This document shows, piece by piece, positions 24,426 through 33,627 of a stretch of 64,000 nucleotides of DNA (position 1 is its first letter; every line of letters begins with the position of its first letter). A program made the translations under genes and the position numbers. Where the stretch lies: the NCBI RefSeq assembly GCF_000336995.1, contig NZ_AOJI01000012.1:1-64000 (forward strand). The letters run 5' to 3'. A model generated the notes under the pieces. The model did no database searches and had not been told where the DNA came from. It was given only the letters and a program-made list of their open reading frames with translations. The stretch comes from Halorubrum aidingense JCM 13560. GTDB taxonomy: Archaea; Halobacteriota; Halobacteria; Halobacteriales; Haloferacaceae.

Positions 24426-26714
24426 TTATATGGGTCGGAGGACGGCGACGGCGTCGATCTCGATCTCGGCGCCGACCGCGCGGCCGTCGAACAGATCGGT
24501 CTCGACTGCTTCCGGGACACGCACCGTCGCCGGTTCGTCCGCGAAGTTGACGACGACGAGGAGGGACTCGCCGGCCTCCGTCGTCCGGGTGTACGCGGTC
24601 ACGCGGTCCGCTTCGCCGTCGACGACCGACACCGCGCTCGCGGCGCCGTCGAACGCCACCGCGCCCTCGCGCAGACAGGGCTCGCGCTCGCGGAGCGCGG
24701 CGAGCCGCCGGTGGAAGTCGGTCAGGTCGTTGTCGCCGTCGTGCCAGCGTACGGGTCCGCGGTACGTCTCGTTGCCGCGCTCCTGGCCGGCGTAGACCAT
24801 CGGCGCGCCGGGGAGCGTGAAGGTGGCCGCGGCGGCAGCCTTGAGGGCGTCTCGTCCGTGCTCGGCGAGGTACCGCTCCTCGTCGTGGTTCTCGACGTAG
24901 CGCATCTGCACGCCCGGGTCGCCGAAGCCGAGCCACTCGGCCCGGGCGAACGCCCCGGCGATGGCGTCGGCGGGCACGTCGCCGGCCCCCACGTCGCCGA
25001 GGACCTCGTAGAGTGAGGTGTCGTAGTGGAGGTCGAACTCGCCCTCCCCGTAGAAGGGGTCGTGCGGCAGCGTCTCGTCGAGCAGCAGGAAGTCGTCCGG
25101 CACGCGCGCCGCGACCTCCTTCCAGAACCCGTGGGGGACGCCCCACGCCACGTCGGCGCGAAACCCGTCGACGACGGCGGCCCACTCGTCGACCACGTCG
25201 AGGAGCCACGCGCGCACGGTCGGGCTGTCGAAGTTGAGGTTGGGGATCCGCCGCCAGTTGAAGTAGTACTCCGGCATGTCGCCGTCGGCGAGCGCGGCCC
25301 AGTCGGTACCCGTCACGTCGAAGGCGGCGTCGGCCCGGCGGTAGTGGTCGGCGTACTCGTCGACGCCCGCGGCGTGCAGCTGAAAGGCGGGGTGGTCGCG
25401 GGAGGTGTGGTTGATGACCAGATCGAATATCACCCGAACGCCGGCCTCGTGGCAGGCGTCGACGAGCGACTCGAACGACTCGCGCGAGCCCAGATCCGCG
25501 GCCGTGTCGTAGTAGTCGGTGACGTGGTAGCCGTGCTCGGTCGGCGAGGCCAGCACCGGCGTCAGCCAGAGGGCGTCGACGTCGAGGCTCTCCAGATAGG
25601 GGATTCGGCGCTCGATCTCGCGGAACGTGGTCGGGAGGGTGTCGCCCGCGAACGACCGGACGAACACCTCGTAGATCGTCGGCGAATCGCCCCACGCGGG
25701 CGGCGCGTGGGGGTCCGTCACCGCGATCGCGTCGCCGTCGCCTTCCCGCTCGATCCGGACCGTGTCCGCGGCACCGTACCGCTCCGCGTGCGGGACCGCG
25801 TGGACCCGGAGGCCGTGGTCGTCCGGAATCTCCGCGAGCGGCACGGCGAGGGTGTCGCCGTCCGCGAGCGACTCGACGCGAGCGACCGTCTCGGGATCCG
25901 CGTCGCGGTCGTCGACGAGGAACTCGACGGCGACGGGGTCGGGGTCTTCGTCGACGGGGTCGGAGTTTTCGGCGACGGGGTCGGGATCTCCGGTGACGTC
26001 TTCCGTGTCCCCGACGGCGCCGCTCTCGCCACCCGAGGCGCCCTCGGCGTCTGTCGAGGCGTCGAACGTCTCCCGAGAGGGCGGCGCCTCGACCTCGGCG
26101 GTGAGGACGACCGCCGGGCCGTCGCCGTCGTCCTCCGCCGCGACCCGCGCGTCGAGTGAGAGCCGCGGACGGCCCGGACCCGGCACCGTGACGGCGTCGC
26201 GGTGCTCGTTCCCCGGATCGTCGTTGGCGACGAAGCTGAACCCGTGACGGCCGGGCGGAACGCGCGTCTCGAAGACCCAGTCGTCGCCGTCGCGTTCGGG
26301 CCGGTCGCGCGCGAGCAGGCGGTCGTTGTGCGGCCACATGACGGAGACGCGGTCGACGTCCTCGAGGGGAAGGTCGGCGGCCGGGACGCGGAGCGTCGTC
26401 GCCCGTCGCTCGTCCGGGAAGGCGCGGACGCGCTGCCGGTGCGTGCCGTCGGGGGCGTCGAGCGTCAGGACGTAGGTCCCGGGCGCGTCCGGCCGGAGGT
26501 GGACCACCGGGTCGTCCGAGCGTCCGGTTTCGCCGGCGACGAGGACCGGGGCCTCGCCGGCAACGAGAGCCGGAGTCTCACCGCTTGTGGCGGCGCTATC
26601 GGCGGGCGCGTCGCGCAGCGTCCACTCGTAGGTCCCGTCGGGGTCGGGAGATCGAGGGGCCAACTCGACGCTCTCACCGACGCTCGTCGTCCGCGGCGGC
26701 CCGGGCTCGTGCAT
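24426..26714 (-). CDS. Glycoside hydrolase family 13 alpha-amylase-type enzyme
   Basis: A 762-residue intracellular GH13 enzyme. About 1-335 holds beta-sandwich/linker modules, including a very acidic stretch (about 220-262) with repeated DPDPV units. The TIM barrel shows the four GH13 regions: DLVINH (431-436), GFRADVAWG with nucleophile Asp 521, LLLDETLP with acid/base Glu 547, and YVENHDEE with Asp 611. A C-terminal beta domain follows. There is no signal peptide, so it acts on imported maltodextrin, as a cyclomaltodextrinase or maltogenic/neopullulanase-type enzyme; the exact specificity is uncertain. The ATG at 26714 (MHEPGPPRTT) was chosen over one 60 bases upstream. It is divergent from the GH15 gene. 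Confidence 0.88.
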   Translation of the reverse strand: MHEPGPPRTTSVGESVELAPRSPDPDGTYEWTLRDAPADSAATSGETPALVAGEAPVLVAGETGRSDDPVVHLRPDAPGTYVLTLDAPDGTHRQRVRAFPDERRATTLRVPAADLPLEDVDRVSVMWPHNDRLLARDRPERDGDDWVFETRVPPGRHGFSFVANDDPGNEHRDAVTVPGPGRPRLSLDARVAAEDDGDGPAVVLTAEVEAPPSRETFDASTDAEGASGGESGAVGDTEDVTGDPDPVAENSDPVDEDPDPVAVEFLVDDRDADPETVARVESLADGDTLAVPLAEIPDDHGLRVHAVPHAERYGAADTVRIEREGDGDAIAVTDPHAPPAWGDSPTIYEVFVRSFAGDTLPTTFREIERRIPYLESLDVDALWLTPVLASPTEHGYHVTDYYDTAADLGSRESFESLVDACHEAGVRVIFDLVINHTSRDHPAFQLHAAGVDEYADHYRRADAAFDVTGTDWAALADGDMPEYYFNWRRIPNLNFDSPTVRAWLLDVVDEWAAVVDGFRADVAWGVPHGFWKEVAARVPDDFLLLDETLPHDPFYGEGEFDLHYDTSLYEVLGDVGAGDVPADAIAGAFARAEWLGFGDPGVQMRYVENHDEERYLAEHGRDALKAAAAATFTLPGAPMVYAGQERGNETYRGPVRWHDGDNDLTDFHRRLAALREREPCLREGAVAFDGAASAVSVVDGEADRVTAYTRTTEAGESLLVVVNFADEPATVRVPEAVETDLFDGRAVGAEIEIDAVAVLRPI

Positions 26715-26745
26715 GTCCGTACCGAGCGTTCCGGCGGCTTGAGGG

Positions 26746-26781
26746 TTTCCGTACAGGAAAGAGGTGAAAAACAATTACACC
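26746..26781. promoter_or_regulatory. Palindromes in GH13/GH15 divergent promoter
   Basis: TTTCCGTACAGGAAA (26746-26760) is a 15-base palindrome with five-base arms. GGTG (26763-26766) and CACC (26778-26781) bracket an AT-rich AAAAACAATTA core that could hold TATA elements for either direction. They lie between the divergent starts at 26714 and 26818, so they are candidate operators for the neighbouring TrmB regulator. The binding assignment is inference. Confidence 0.5.
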
Positions 26782-26817
26782 AAAACTTCATACGCGGAGG
26801 GGTCGTGTATCCGCCTA

Positions 26818-28962
26818 ATGCAACTCCGCGACGCGCTCGACGACTACAAGCGAACCGCCGGCCACGAGACCTGGTTCCCCGGCGAACGCCGGACCACCAC
26901 CGGTCGGTTCTCCGGCGGTGAGGGGCGCCTCGTTCACGTCGATGCCGACGGCGAACTCCGCGACTTCGGCTACCCGCTGACCGGACGAACCGGATTGGTT
27001 CGCTCGCGACTCGGTCTCTCCGTCGGCGGCGACGTCACGTGGCTCGACGAGGTCCCCACCGAGCAGCGCTACGTCGGCGACACGACCCTGATCGAGACGG
27101 TTCACGAGACCGACGCGGCGACGGTGACTCGCCACGACGTCACTCTCGGCGACGCCCACGTCACTCGCGCGACGCTCGACGCCGGGGACGACGGCCACGC
27201 CAACCTCGATCCGGACGACTGCTCGCTCGTCGTGTACGCCCGGTTCGCGCCGGACGGCCGCGACGACCGGATCGGCCAGCTTCGGTACGAGGACGCCGTC
27301 GAGGTGTACCACGCGGACGAACACGACTTCCTCGCGAGCGACACCGGGTTCACCGACCTCCGCGGGCAGCTCCCGACGACGTTCCAGGAACTGCTCGACG
27401 ACGCGCCGACCGACCTCCCCCGCGCCCGCGACGGCGACCGGTACGAGGAAGAGCGACTCTCCGGCGAAGTCATCGCTGACGCGCCGTTCGAGGACGGCGT
27501 CGCGACCGTCGGGTCGCTCCTGACCGACCGCGTCGAGACGACCCGCGAGGCCGCGCGCGCTAGCCTCGACGAGCGCTTCGCCGAACTCGACTCCGTCGAG
27601 GCCCTCAGGGCGGCCGCCGCCGAGACGACCCCGTCGGTCCCCGACGCCACGCCTGCGCGCGAGTCGGTCGCGGCCGACCTCCGGGTGCTCTCGCTGCTCT
27701 CGGCCGAATCCGGCCTGCGGATCGCCGGCCCGGACTTCGACCCGTACTACGTGCACTCCGGCGGCTACGGCTACACGTGGTTCCGCGACGACGCCGAGAT
27801 ATCGACCTTCCTGCTCGGCGCCGACGGGCGACTCGGGCTCGGACTCGACGACTGGCACGCCCGTTCGGCGACGATGTACGTCGCCACTCAGCGCCCGGAC
27901 GGCTCGTGGCCCCACCGCGTGTGGCCCCGCGACGGCGCGCTCGCGCCGGGCTGGGCGAACGCCCGGATCGAAGACGGCCCCGACGTCGACTACCAGGCCG
28001 ACCAGACCGGCAGCGTCATCGCGTACCTCGCGCAGGCGCGCGCCGAGGGCGTAGACGTCGCCGACCTCGACGCGACCCTCGTCGCCGCGCTCGCCGGGCT
28101 CGACGAGACGCTGGAGGCGGACGGTCGACCGGTCGTCTGTCAGAACGCCTGGGAGGACAGCGCCGGACGCTTCGCGCACACGACCGCGACGTTCCTCGAG
28201 GCGTACAGCGAACTCGCGCTCCACGGCGACGGGCTCGACGCGAGCGCGCTCGATGCGGACGGGGACGCGGATGCGCCCGGCGACGCCGTCGGCGTCGAGG
28301 GGCTCCCGGACGACCTCGCGGGACACGCCGCCGATCAGGCGACTCGCGTGTACGACGCGCTCGACGACCTGTGGGTCCCCGAGCGCGGCTGTTACGCACT
28401 CCGCGAGACGCCCCACGGCGACATCGACGACCGGCTCGACTCCTCGACGCTGTCGCTCGCGAGCGCGCACCGGTCGTACGACGCGCTCGGCCGGAGCGAT
28501 TCGGGGGCCGGCGGCGCCGTCGACGCCGACCGGCTCGATCGGCTCGTCTCGCACGTCGAGGCGGTCGTCGACGGGCTGGCCCGCGAGACCGACGCCATCG
28601 CCGGACTGATCCGCTACGAGGGCGACGGCTGGCGCCAAGCCGGACAGGGCTCCGAGAAGGTGTGGACCGTGTCGACGGCGTGGGGGGCGAACGCCTGCGC
28701 CGAGCTCGCGGTCCTGCTCGACGCGCACGACGACCCGCGGGCGGCCCGGATGGCGGAGCGCGCCCGCGACCTCCTCGCGCACGTCTCGCCCGGCGGGTCG
28801 CTGTGCGAGCCGACGAGCTACCTGCCCGAGCAGTTCTTCAACGACGGGACGCCCGACAGCGCGACGCCCCTCGGCTGGCCTCACGCGATCCGGCTGGCGA
28901 CGGTCGCGCTGCTCGACGACGCGGACCTGCTGTCGGCGGAGCCCGTCGCTGCCGACGACTGA
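26818..28962 (+). CDS. Glycoside hydrolase family 15 (glucoamylase-like)
   Basis: A 714-residue GH15 protein that releases glucose or trehalose-type sugars from alpha-glucans. The N-terminal ~270 residues are the beta-sandwich domain. The (alpha/alpha)6 barrel follows, with PYYVHSGGYGYTWFRDDAEIS (the WFRDD block binds substrate), QRPDGSWPHRVWP, YQADQTGSV, CQNAWEDSAGRFAHTTAT (general-acid Glu region) and near the end LCEPTSYLPEQFFNDGT carrying the second Glu. No signal peptide is present. The ATG at 26818 (MQLRDALDDYKR) was preferred to one 54 bases upstream. With GH13 and TrmB it forms an alpha-glucan module. Confidence 0.88.
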   Translation: MQLRDALDDYKRTAGHETWFPGERRTTTGRFSGGEGRLVHVDADGELRDFGYPLTGRTGLVRSRLGLSVGGDVTWLDEVPTEQRYVGDTTLIETVHETDAATVTRHDVTLGDAHVTRATLDAGDDGHANLDPDDCSLVVYARFAPDGRDDRIGQLRYEDAVEVYHADEHDFLASDTGFTDLRGQLPTTFQELLDDAPTDLPRARDGDRYEEERLSGEVIADAPFEDGVATVGSLLTDRVETTREAARASLDERFAELDSVEALRAAAAETTPSVPDATPARESVAADLRVLSLLSAESGLRIAGPDFDPYYVHSGGYGYTWFRDDAEISTFLLGADGRLGLGLDDWHARSATMYVATQRPDGSWPHRVWPRDGALAPGWANARIEDGPDVDYQADQTGSVIAYLAQARAEGVDVADLDATLVAALAGLDETLEADGRPVVCQNAWEDSAGRFAHTTATFLEAYSELALHGDGLDASALDADGDADAPGDAVGVEGLPDDLAGHAADQATRVYDALDDLWVPERGCYALRETPHGDIDDRLDSSTLSLASAHRSYDALGRSDSGAGGAVDADRLDRLVSHVEAVVDGLARETDAIAGLIRYEGDGWRQAGQGSEKVWTVSTAWGANACAELAVLLDAHDDPRAARMAERARDLLAHVSPGGSLCEPTSYLPEQFFNDGTPDSATPLGWPHAIRLATVALLDDADLLSAEPVAADD

Positions 28963-29061
28963 CCGAGCGCGACGAGGCCGACGGTCGATCGACCGCGTCG
29001 ACCCGTCGCCGGCCGCGCTCGGATCAACATATTCACTACGGACCGTCACGAAGCCGGCTGT

Positions 29062-29691
29062 ATGAGTACGGACGACGTCTCTCGGCGCACGTTCATGCGG
29101 ACCGCCGGCGGTGCGGCCGCGGCTGCCGGAGCGGCGACGGCGACCGCTGGGACGGCGGCAGCACAGGAGGAACAGCCGGTCTGGCCGAGCGGGGCCAGCG
29201 GTGGGAACCTCGGGGAGTATCTGGACGCTCGCGGTGAGAGCGAGGTGACCGTCGAGGTCGGCGCCAACGACGACGGGCTCGCCTTTGCCCCGACCCTCCT
29301 GTGGGTCGACACGGGTACGACGATCACCTTCGAGTGGACCGGCAACGGCGGCGCACACAACGTGCAGAACGTCGAAGGCCCGGCCAGCCTCGAAAGCGGT
29401 GACCCGGTCGACGAGGAGGGGTACACCTACGAGTACGAGACGACCGAGGAAGACGTCGGTATCACGCACTACCACTGCGTGCCGCACGACGCGGTCGGGA
29501 TGCACGGCGGCCTCGCCGTCGGCGAGGACATCGAGACCGAGTCGACCGGCGGCGGTGGCGGCAGCAACGCCGTCTTCGTCCCGCAGGGCGCCCGCGCGCT
29601 CGGGATCGCGACGTTCATCGCGATGATGAGCACGCTCGGGCTCGCGTTCGTCTTCATGAAGTACGGCGGGACGATCACTCAAGAGGAGTAG
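29062..29691 (+). CDS. Halocyanin-type blue copper protein, membrane anchored
   Basis: A 209-residue cupredoxin. The N-terminal Tat signal SRRTFMRTAGG with an Ala-rich core ends at AAA-QEE. The cupredoxin domain (about 55-150) has copper ligands in GGAHNVQNV (His) and HYHCVPHDAVGMHGG (Cys, His, Met). A Gly/Ser linker and a C-terminal transmembrane helix (about 180-203, LGIATFIAMMSTLGLAFVFM) anchor it to the outer face of the membrane. It should shuttle electrons in the respiratory chain. It is a single gene, followed by a hairpin at 29708-29726. Confidence 0.9.
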   Translation: MSTDDVSRRTFMRTAGGAAAAAGAATATAGTAAAQEEQPVWPSGASGGNLGEYLDARGESEVTVEVGANDDGLAFAPTLLWVDTGTTITFEWTGNGGAHNVQNVEGPASLESGDPVDEEGYTYEYETTEEDVGITHYHCVPHDAVGMHGGLAVGEDIETESTGGGGGSNAVFVPQGARALGIATFIAMMSTLGLAFVFMKYGGTITQEE

Positions 29692-29707
29692 TCGGCCGCC
29701 GCGGCAC

Positions 29708-29726
29708 GGAGCGTTTCTCACGCTCC
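29708..29726 (+). terminator. Stem-loop after the halocyanin gene
   Basis: GGAGCGT (29708-29714) and ACGCTCC (29720-29726) form a perfect seven-base stem with a five-base loop, 16 bases after the stop. No long U-run follows directly, so termination is plausible but not proven. Past it, TTTTATACTATT (29769-29780) is a TATA-like element on the plus strand with no downstream plus-strand gene. Confidence 0.45.
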
Positions 29727-29835
29727 AGAGCGTGTTACCCTGCCGAGCGATCCACACACCGCCGAGCGCTTTTATACTATTGAGGTGTCTCGCGACCGCG
29801 TCGAGACCGGTCCGCGCGGGTGGTCATTTTTAAGC

Positions 29836-30885
29836 TTACGTACCCTCGCTGAGGGCCCGATACACCTCGAGATGCCGGTCCAGCACCGCGTCGTGGTCGT
29901 ACGTCGCGAAGTCGCGGTCGATCGTGCGCCGTTCGAACGCGTCGACCGCGACGAACTCGTCCGCGAGCTCGGCCGGGCTCGTGACGAGCCGCCCGCGCTC
30001 GCGCCCCTCGACGAGCTCGTGGGCGCTGGAGTCCGCCTGATACTCGACGAGCGCCACGCAGCCGCAGGCGAGCGCCCACAGCAGCTCCGTCGCGAACGTC
30101 TCCCACGTCGCCGTCGCGGCCACGATGTGCGTTCCTTTAAATAAGGACACCCGCTCGCGGCGCGACAGGTCGCCGAGAAACGACACCCGGTCGTCGATCC
30201 GGAGATCGCTCGCCATCGCTTCGAGCCGGGCGCGCTCGGGGCCGTCGCCGACGACGGCCGCCGTCCAGTCGCGCCCGCGGAGCTCCGCGAGCCCGAGGAG
30301 GAACGTCTCGACGTTGGCGTGGCGGTCCAGCCGACGCGCGTAGACGGCGTCGAACCGGTCGTCGACGGCGGCGTCCTCGACGAGGTCGAAGTCGATGCTC
30401 TCGGGGACGACTCGCACGTCGTCGCCGGCGGCGCCGTACTCGCGAACGCGCGTCTTGGTCGTTCGCGAGGGCGTCGTGACAGCGTCCGCGCTCCGCGCGA
30501 GCAGCCGGTACCGGCGGTGTGAGTCCGCGGGGTGGTCCCGCCACCAGTCGACGACGACGGGGACCCGCGAGAGCGTCCCGGCGACGGTCGCGGCGAGACC
30601 CGGAGTGGGCGGCGTGTTGACCGCGTGGACCGCGTCGGGCGAGAGCCGGCGGAGCGCGAGCGGGAGCCGCGCCGCGAACGACCCCGGTGCCGGCTCGGCG
30701 GTCACCGACAGATAGGTGATCCCGTTCTCCTCGAAGCGGTCGTGGTCGCCGCCCCACCAGCGGGCACAGAGCCACGTCACCTCGTGGCCGCGGTCGGCGA
30801 GGCCTTCGGCCACCCGTCGCGTTCGGGTCCGGGCCGGGGTGTCGCCGTGGCCGGGTGCGAAAAGCGAGACGAACGCGACGCGCAT
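29836..30885 (-). CDS. Glycosyltransferase family 4
   Basis: A 349-residue GT-B fold glycosyltransferase. The N-terminal MRVAFVSLFAPGHGDTPARTRTRRVAEGLADRGHEV is the usual Rossmann start with a Gly-rich acceptor loop. The C-terminal half has VVGDGPERARLEAMA (donor phosphate loop) and ATWETFATELLWALACGCVALVEY, corresponding to the E-x7-E motif region of GT4 enzymes. It transfers a sugar from a nucleotide donor to an unknown acceptor, perhaps in N-glycan or exopolysaccharide synthesis. No other glycosylation genes are adjacent. The ATG at 30885 was chosen because the 49 residues upstream are low-complexity shadow. Confidence 0.85.
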   Translation of the reverse strand: MRVAFVSLFAPGHGDTPARTRTRRVAEGLADRGHEVTWLCARWWGGDHDRFEENGITYLSVTAEPAPGSFAARLPLALRRLSPDAVHAVNTPPTPGLAATVAGTLSRVPVVVDWWRDHPADSHRRYRLLARSADAVTTPSRTTKTRVREYGAAGDDVRVVPESIDFDLVEDAAVDDRFDAVYARRLDRHANVETFLLGLAELRGRDWTAAVVGDGPERARLEAMASDLRIDDRVSFLGDLSRRERVSLFKGTHIVAATATWETFATELLWALACGCVALVEYQADSSAHELVEGRERGRLVTSPAELADEFVAVDAFERRTIDRDFATYDHDAVLDRHLEVYRALSEGT

Positions 30886-31079
30886 ACGCCGACCGGACGA
30901 CTGGGGCGAATAAAAAGACTCGGCATCGGCGCGGTGCGGCCCGCGGGACGCGGGGCTCGGCGAGCCGATCCGGCCTTGCCGACGTTCGGGTGCTCGTCCG
31001 GCGCGCCCGACGCTCAGGCGATCGTTTGACACCCACTGGCACCCGAAACGGTTTCACACCGCGGCGGGAACCACACCCC

Positions 31080-32945
31080 ATGCACCGGTACGACATCGAG
31101 CGCTACCTCAACGTTCGCAGCGCCGGCGGCGCAGACCTTGGTCCCGACGGACGGCTCTCCTTCCTGTTGAACACGACCGGCACCGGACAGGTCTGGTCGC
31201 TCCGCGCGCCGCTCGGGTGGCCCGAACAGCACACGTTCTTCGAGGAGTCGGTCTCCTTCGTCGACTCCTCGCCGGAGCGCGCGGAGGCCGTCTTCGGCAT
31301 GGACGAGGGCGGAAACGAGCGCGCACAGCTGTACCTGCTCAACTACGAGTCGGGCGAGATCACGGACCTCACCGCCCGCCCCGCGGCGAAACACCGGTGG
31401 GGCGGCTGGGACAGCGAGGGGGATCGCTTCGCGTTCGCCTCGAACCGCCGGGACGAGGCCGTCTTCGACGTGTACGTGCAGGACCGGGACGCGACCGGAA
31501 ACGACGCCGAGCTGATCCACGAGGGAGACGGGTGGCTCTCCGTCGCCGGGTGGTCCCCGAGCGACGACCGGCTGATCGTCCACGAGGCGCACTCCTCGTT
31601 CGATCACGACCTGTACACCCTCGAACTGGCCTCCGGCGAACTGACCCACCATACGCCGCACGAGGGCAAGGTCCGCTACGGCAGCCCCGAGTGGGGCCCC
31701 GACGGCGAGGCGATCTACCTCGTCACCGACCGCGACAGCGACACGCTCCGGTTGGAGCGGCTCGACCTCTCGACCGGCGAGTTCTCCGTGGTCGCGTCCG
31801 GGGCGGGCGGGCGAGAGGACAACGAGGGGGAGGACGATTCCCCCGTGAAGCCCGGCGGCGACGACGGCTGGAACGTCGACGGCGTGGCGATCCACGAGGC
31901 GTCCCGCCGCGTGGTGTACTCGCGCAACGTTGACGGCTACACCGAGATCACGGTCGGCGAACTGGTCGAGCCCGACCGGATCGACCCGCTCCCGGACCCC
32001 GACCTCCCCGAGGGCGTCGCCGGCGGCGTGAGCTTCGGGCCGGACGGCGACCGCTTCGCGATCACCGCGGCCGGGAGCGCCCACAACGCGAACGCCTACG
32101 TGGTCGACGCGACGACCGGTGAGACCGAGCGCTGGACCGCCGCGTCGACCGCGGGCATCCCGCCGGACACGTTCGTCGACCCCGAACTCGTCCACTACCC
32201 GACGTTCGACGGCCGGGAGATCCCCGCGTTCTTCTCGGTCCCGGCGACGGAACCGCCCGAAGACGGCTACCCCGTGGTCGTCGACATCCACGGCGGTCCC
32301 GAGTCGCAGCGCCGGCCGTCCTTCGCCGCCGTCACGCAGTACCTCTTGAACAGCGGGTACGCCGTCTTCGAGCCGAACGTTCGCGGGTCGTCGGGGTACG
32401 GAAAGGCGTACTCCGCGCTCGACGACGTGGAGAAGCGGATGGACTCGGTCGCCGACATCCGGAACGGCGTCGAGTGGCTCCACGACCACCCCGAGGTGGA
32501 CTCTGACCGCGTCGTCGCGATGGGCGGCTCCTACGGCGGGTTCATGGTGCTCGCGGCGCTGACCGAATACCCGGAGCTGTGGGCCGCCGGCGTCGACATC
32601 GTCGGCATCGCGAACTTCGTCACCTTCCTCGAAAACACCGGCGAGTGGCGCCGCGAGCTACGCGAGGCCGAGTACGGCTCGCTCGCGGACGACCGGGAGT
32701 TCCTCGAGTCGATCTCGCCGATCAACAACATCGAGGCGATCGAGTCGCCGCTGTTCGTGCTCCACGGCGAGAACGACCCGCGGGTGCCCGTGGGCGAGGC
32801 CGAACAGATCGTCGAGAAGGCGCGCGAACAGGACGTGCCCGTCCGAAAGCTGATCTTCGACGACGAGGGGCACGGCTTCTCGAAGCTCGACAACCGAATC
32901 GAGGCGTACCGCGAGATCGTCGAATTCCTCGCCGAACACGTCTGA
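31080..32945 (+). CDS. S9 family peptidase (prolyl oligopeptidase family)
   Basis: A 621-residue peptidase. About residues 1-350 form a beta-propeller of WD/TolB-like repeats (blade motifs such as FAFASNRRDEAVFDVYV). An alpha/beta hydrolase domain follows, with YPVVVDIHGGPESQRRPSF (oxyanion region), nucleophile Ser in VAMGGSYGGFMVL, Asp in LFVLHGENDPRVP and His in FDDEGHGFSK. It cleaves short peptides, possibly as an acylaminoacyl peptidase, in the cytoplasm. No signal is seen. The ATG at 31080 (MHRYDIERYL) is the typical family start. It is divergent from the glycosyltransferase gene. Confidence 0.92.
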   Translation: MHRYDIERYLNVRSAGGADLGPDGRLSFLLNTTGTGQVWSLRAPLGWPEQHTFFEESVSFVDSSPERAEAVFGMDEGGNERAQLYLLNYESGEITDLTARPAAKHRWGGWDSEGDRFAFASNRRDEAVFDVYVQDRDATGNDAELIHEGDGWLSVAGWSPSDDRLIVHEAHSSFDHDLYTLELASGELTHHTPHEGKVRYGSPEWGPDGEAIYLVTDRDSDTLRLERLDLSTGEFSVVASGAGGREDNEGEDDSPVKPGGDDGWNVDGVAIHEASRRVVYSRNVDGYTEITVGELVEPDRIDPLPDPDLPEGVAGGVSFGPDGDRFAITAAGSAHNANAYVVDATTGETERWTAASTAGIPPDTFVDPELVHYPTFDGREIPAFFSVPATEPPEDGYPVVVDIHGGPESQRRPSFAAVTQYLLNSGYAVFEPNVRGSSGYGKAYSALDDVEKRMDSVADIRNGVEWLHDHPEVDSDRVVAMGGSYGGFMVLAALTEYPELWAAGVDIVGIANFVTFLENTGEWRRELREAEYGSLADDREFLESISPINNIEAIESPLFVLHGENDPRVPVGEAEQIVEKAREQDVPVRKLIFDDEGHGFSKLDNRIEAYREIVEFLAEHV

Positions 32946-32951
32946 GGCGGG

Positions 32952-33008
32952 GATCCGACGCGAGCCGGAGAGCCGATCCGACGCGAGCCGGAGAGCCGAT
33001 CCGATGCG
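32952..33008. repeat. 23-base tandem repeat, about 2.5 copies
   Basis: The unit GATCCGACGCGAGCCGGAGAGCC is perfect at 32952-32974 and 32975-32997, with a partial third copy (GATCCGATGCG). It begins a few bases after the S9 peptidase stop, so it lies in that gene's 3' untranslated region. Confidence 0.8.
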
Positions 33009-33108
33009 ATATCGGTGATCCCCCTCGTCGTCGCGCGCCGCGGCGGGACCTCCCCGGCGGGAGGGCGGGCCGCAGTAGCCTTATGACGAAAGACGATAAC
33101 TAACTATC

Positions 33109-33570
33109 ATGAGCATCGATGCGATCGCCGAGTCCACGGCGGCTTCGATGAGCGAGGGTCAGATGCGGGAGCTCCTCGAAGCGGAGGGCGTCGGAACGCT
33201 CGGCCTCCCGACCGGCGACCTCCCGTATCTCGTCCCGATCTCGTTCGGTTTCGACGGGGACGCGACGCTGTATTTCGTCTTCCTGCTGTTCGGAGCCGAG
33301 AGCCGAAAAGAGACGCTCGTGACCGAGGCGGGACGGGGTCGGTTCCTCGTCTACCGCGCCGAGTCGATGTACGACTGGCAGAGCGTCTCGCTGACCGGCC
33401 GGATCACCGCCGTCGAAGAGGGGGAGTGGGACGAGCTTCGGAGCGCGATGGAGAACGCGTGGCATCCGAACGTCTTCTCGTCCGCGCATCCGACGCGCGG
33501 CGTCCGCGGGTACAGCTTCGAGATCGACGAGTGGACCGGGCTCCAACAGCGGGACGTCGGCGGAAACTGA
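33109..33570 (+). CDS. Pyridoxamine 5'-phosphate oxidase family protein
   Basis: A 153-residue split-barrel flavin-binding fold protein. The family pattern is LLEAEGVGTLGLPTGDLPYLVPISFGFDGD, then LYFVFLLFGAESRKETLV with an Arg/Lys phosphate contact, and YDWQSVSLTGRITAVEE. Related proteins bind FMN, F420 or haem. The His of the NimA haem motif is absent, so flavin or F420 is likely. Substrate unknown. AAAGACGATAACTAACTATC upstream is AT-rich and includes the promoter. It is convergent with the aldo/keto reductase gene. Confidence 0.82.
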   Translation: MSIDAIAESTAASMSEGQMRELLEAEGVGTLGLPTGDLPYLVPISFGFDGDATLYFVFLLFGAESRKETLVTEAGRGRFLVYRAESMYDWQSVSLTGRITAVEEGEWDELRSAMENAWHPNVFSSAHPTRGVRGYSFEIDEWTGLQQRDVGGN

Positions 33571-33627
33571 CGGGGTCGACGACGCGCCGGTCTCGGTTCC
33601 CGACGGGGCGGACCCCGATCGGTCCGA

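Noticed and set aside
26815..29757. 980-codon open frame on the minus strand antisense to the GH15 and halocyanin genes
   Set aside because: Its residues are Arg/Val/Gly-rich shadow of high-GC coding DNA and show no domain; the plus strand has clear GH15 and halocyanin motifs.
29769..29780. Plus-strand TATA-like box as promoter of a gene
   Set aside because: No plus-strand coding sequence follows; it could only drive an antisense transcript to the glycosyltransferase, for which there is no evidence.
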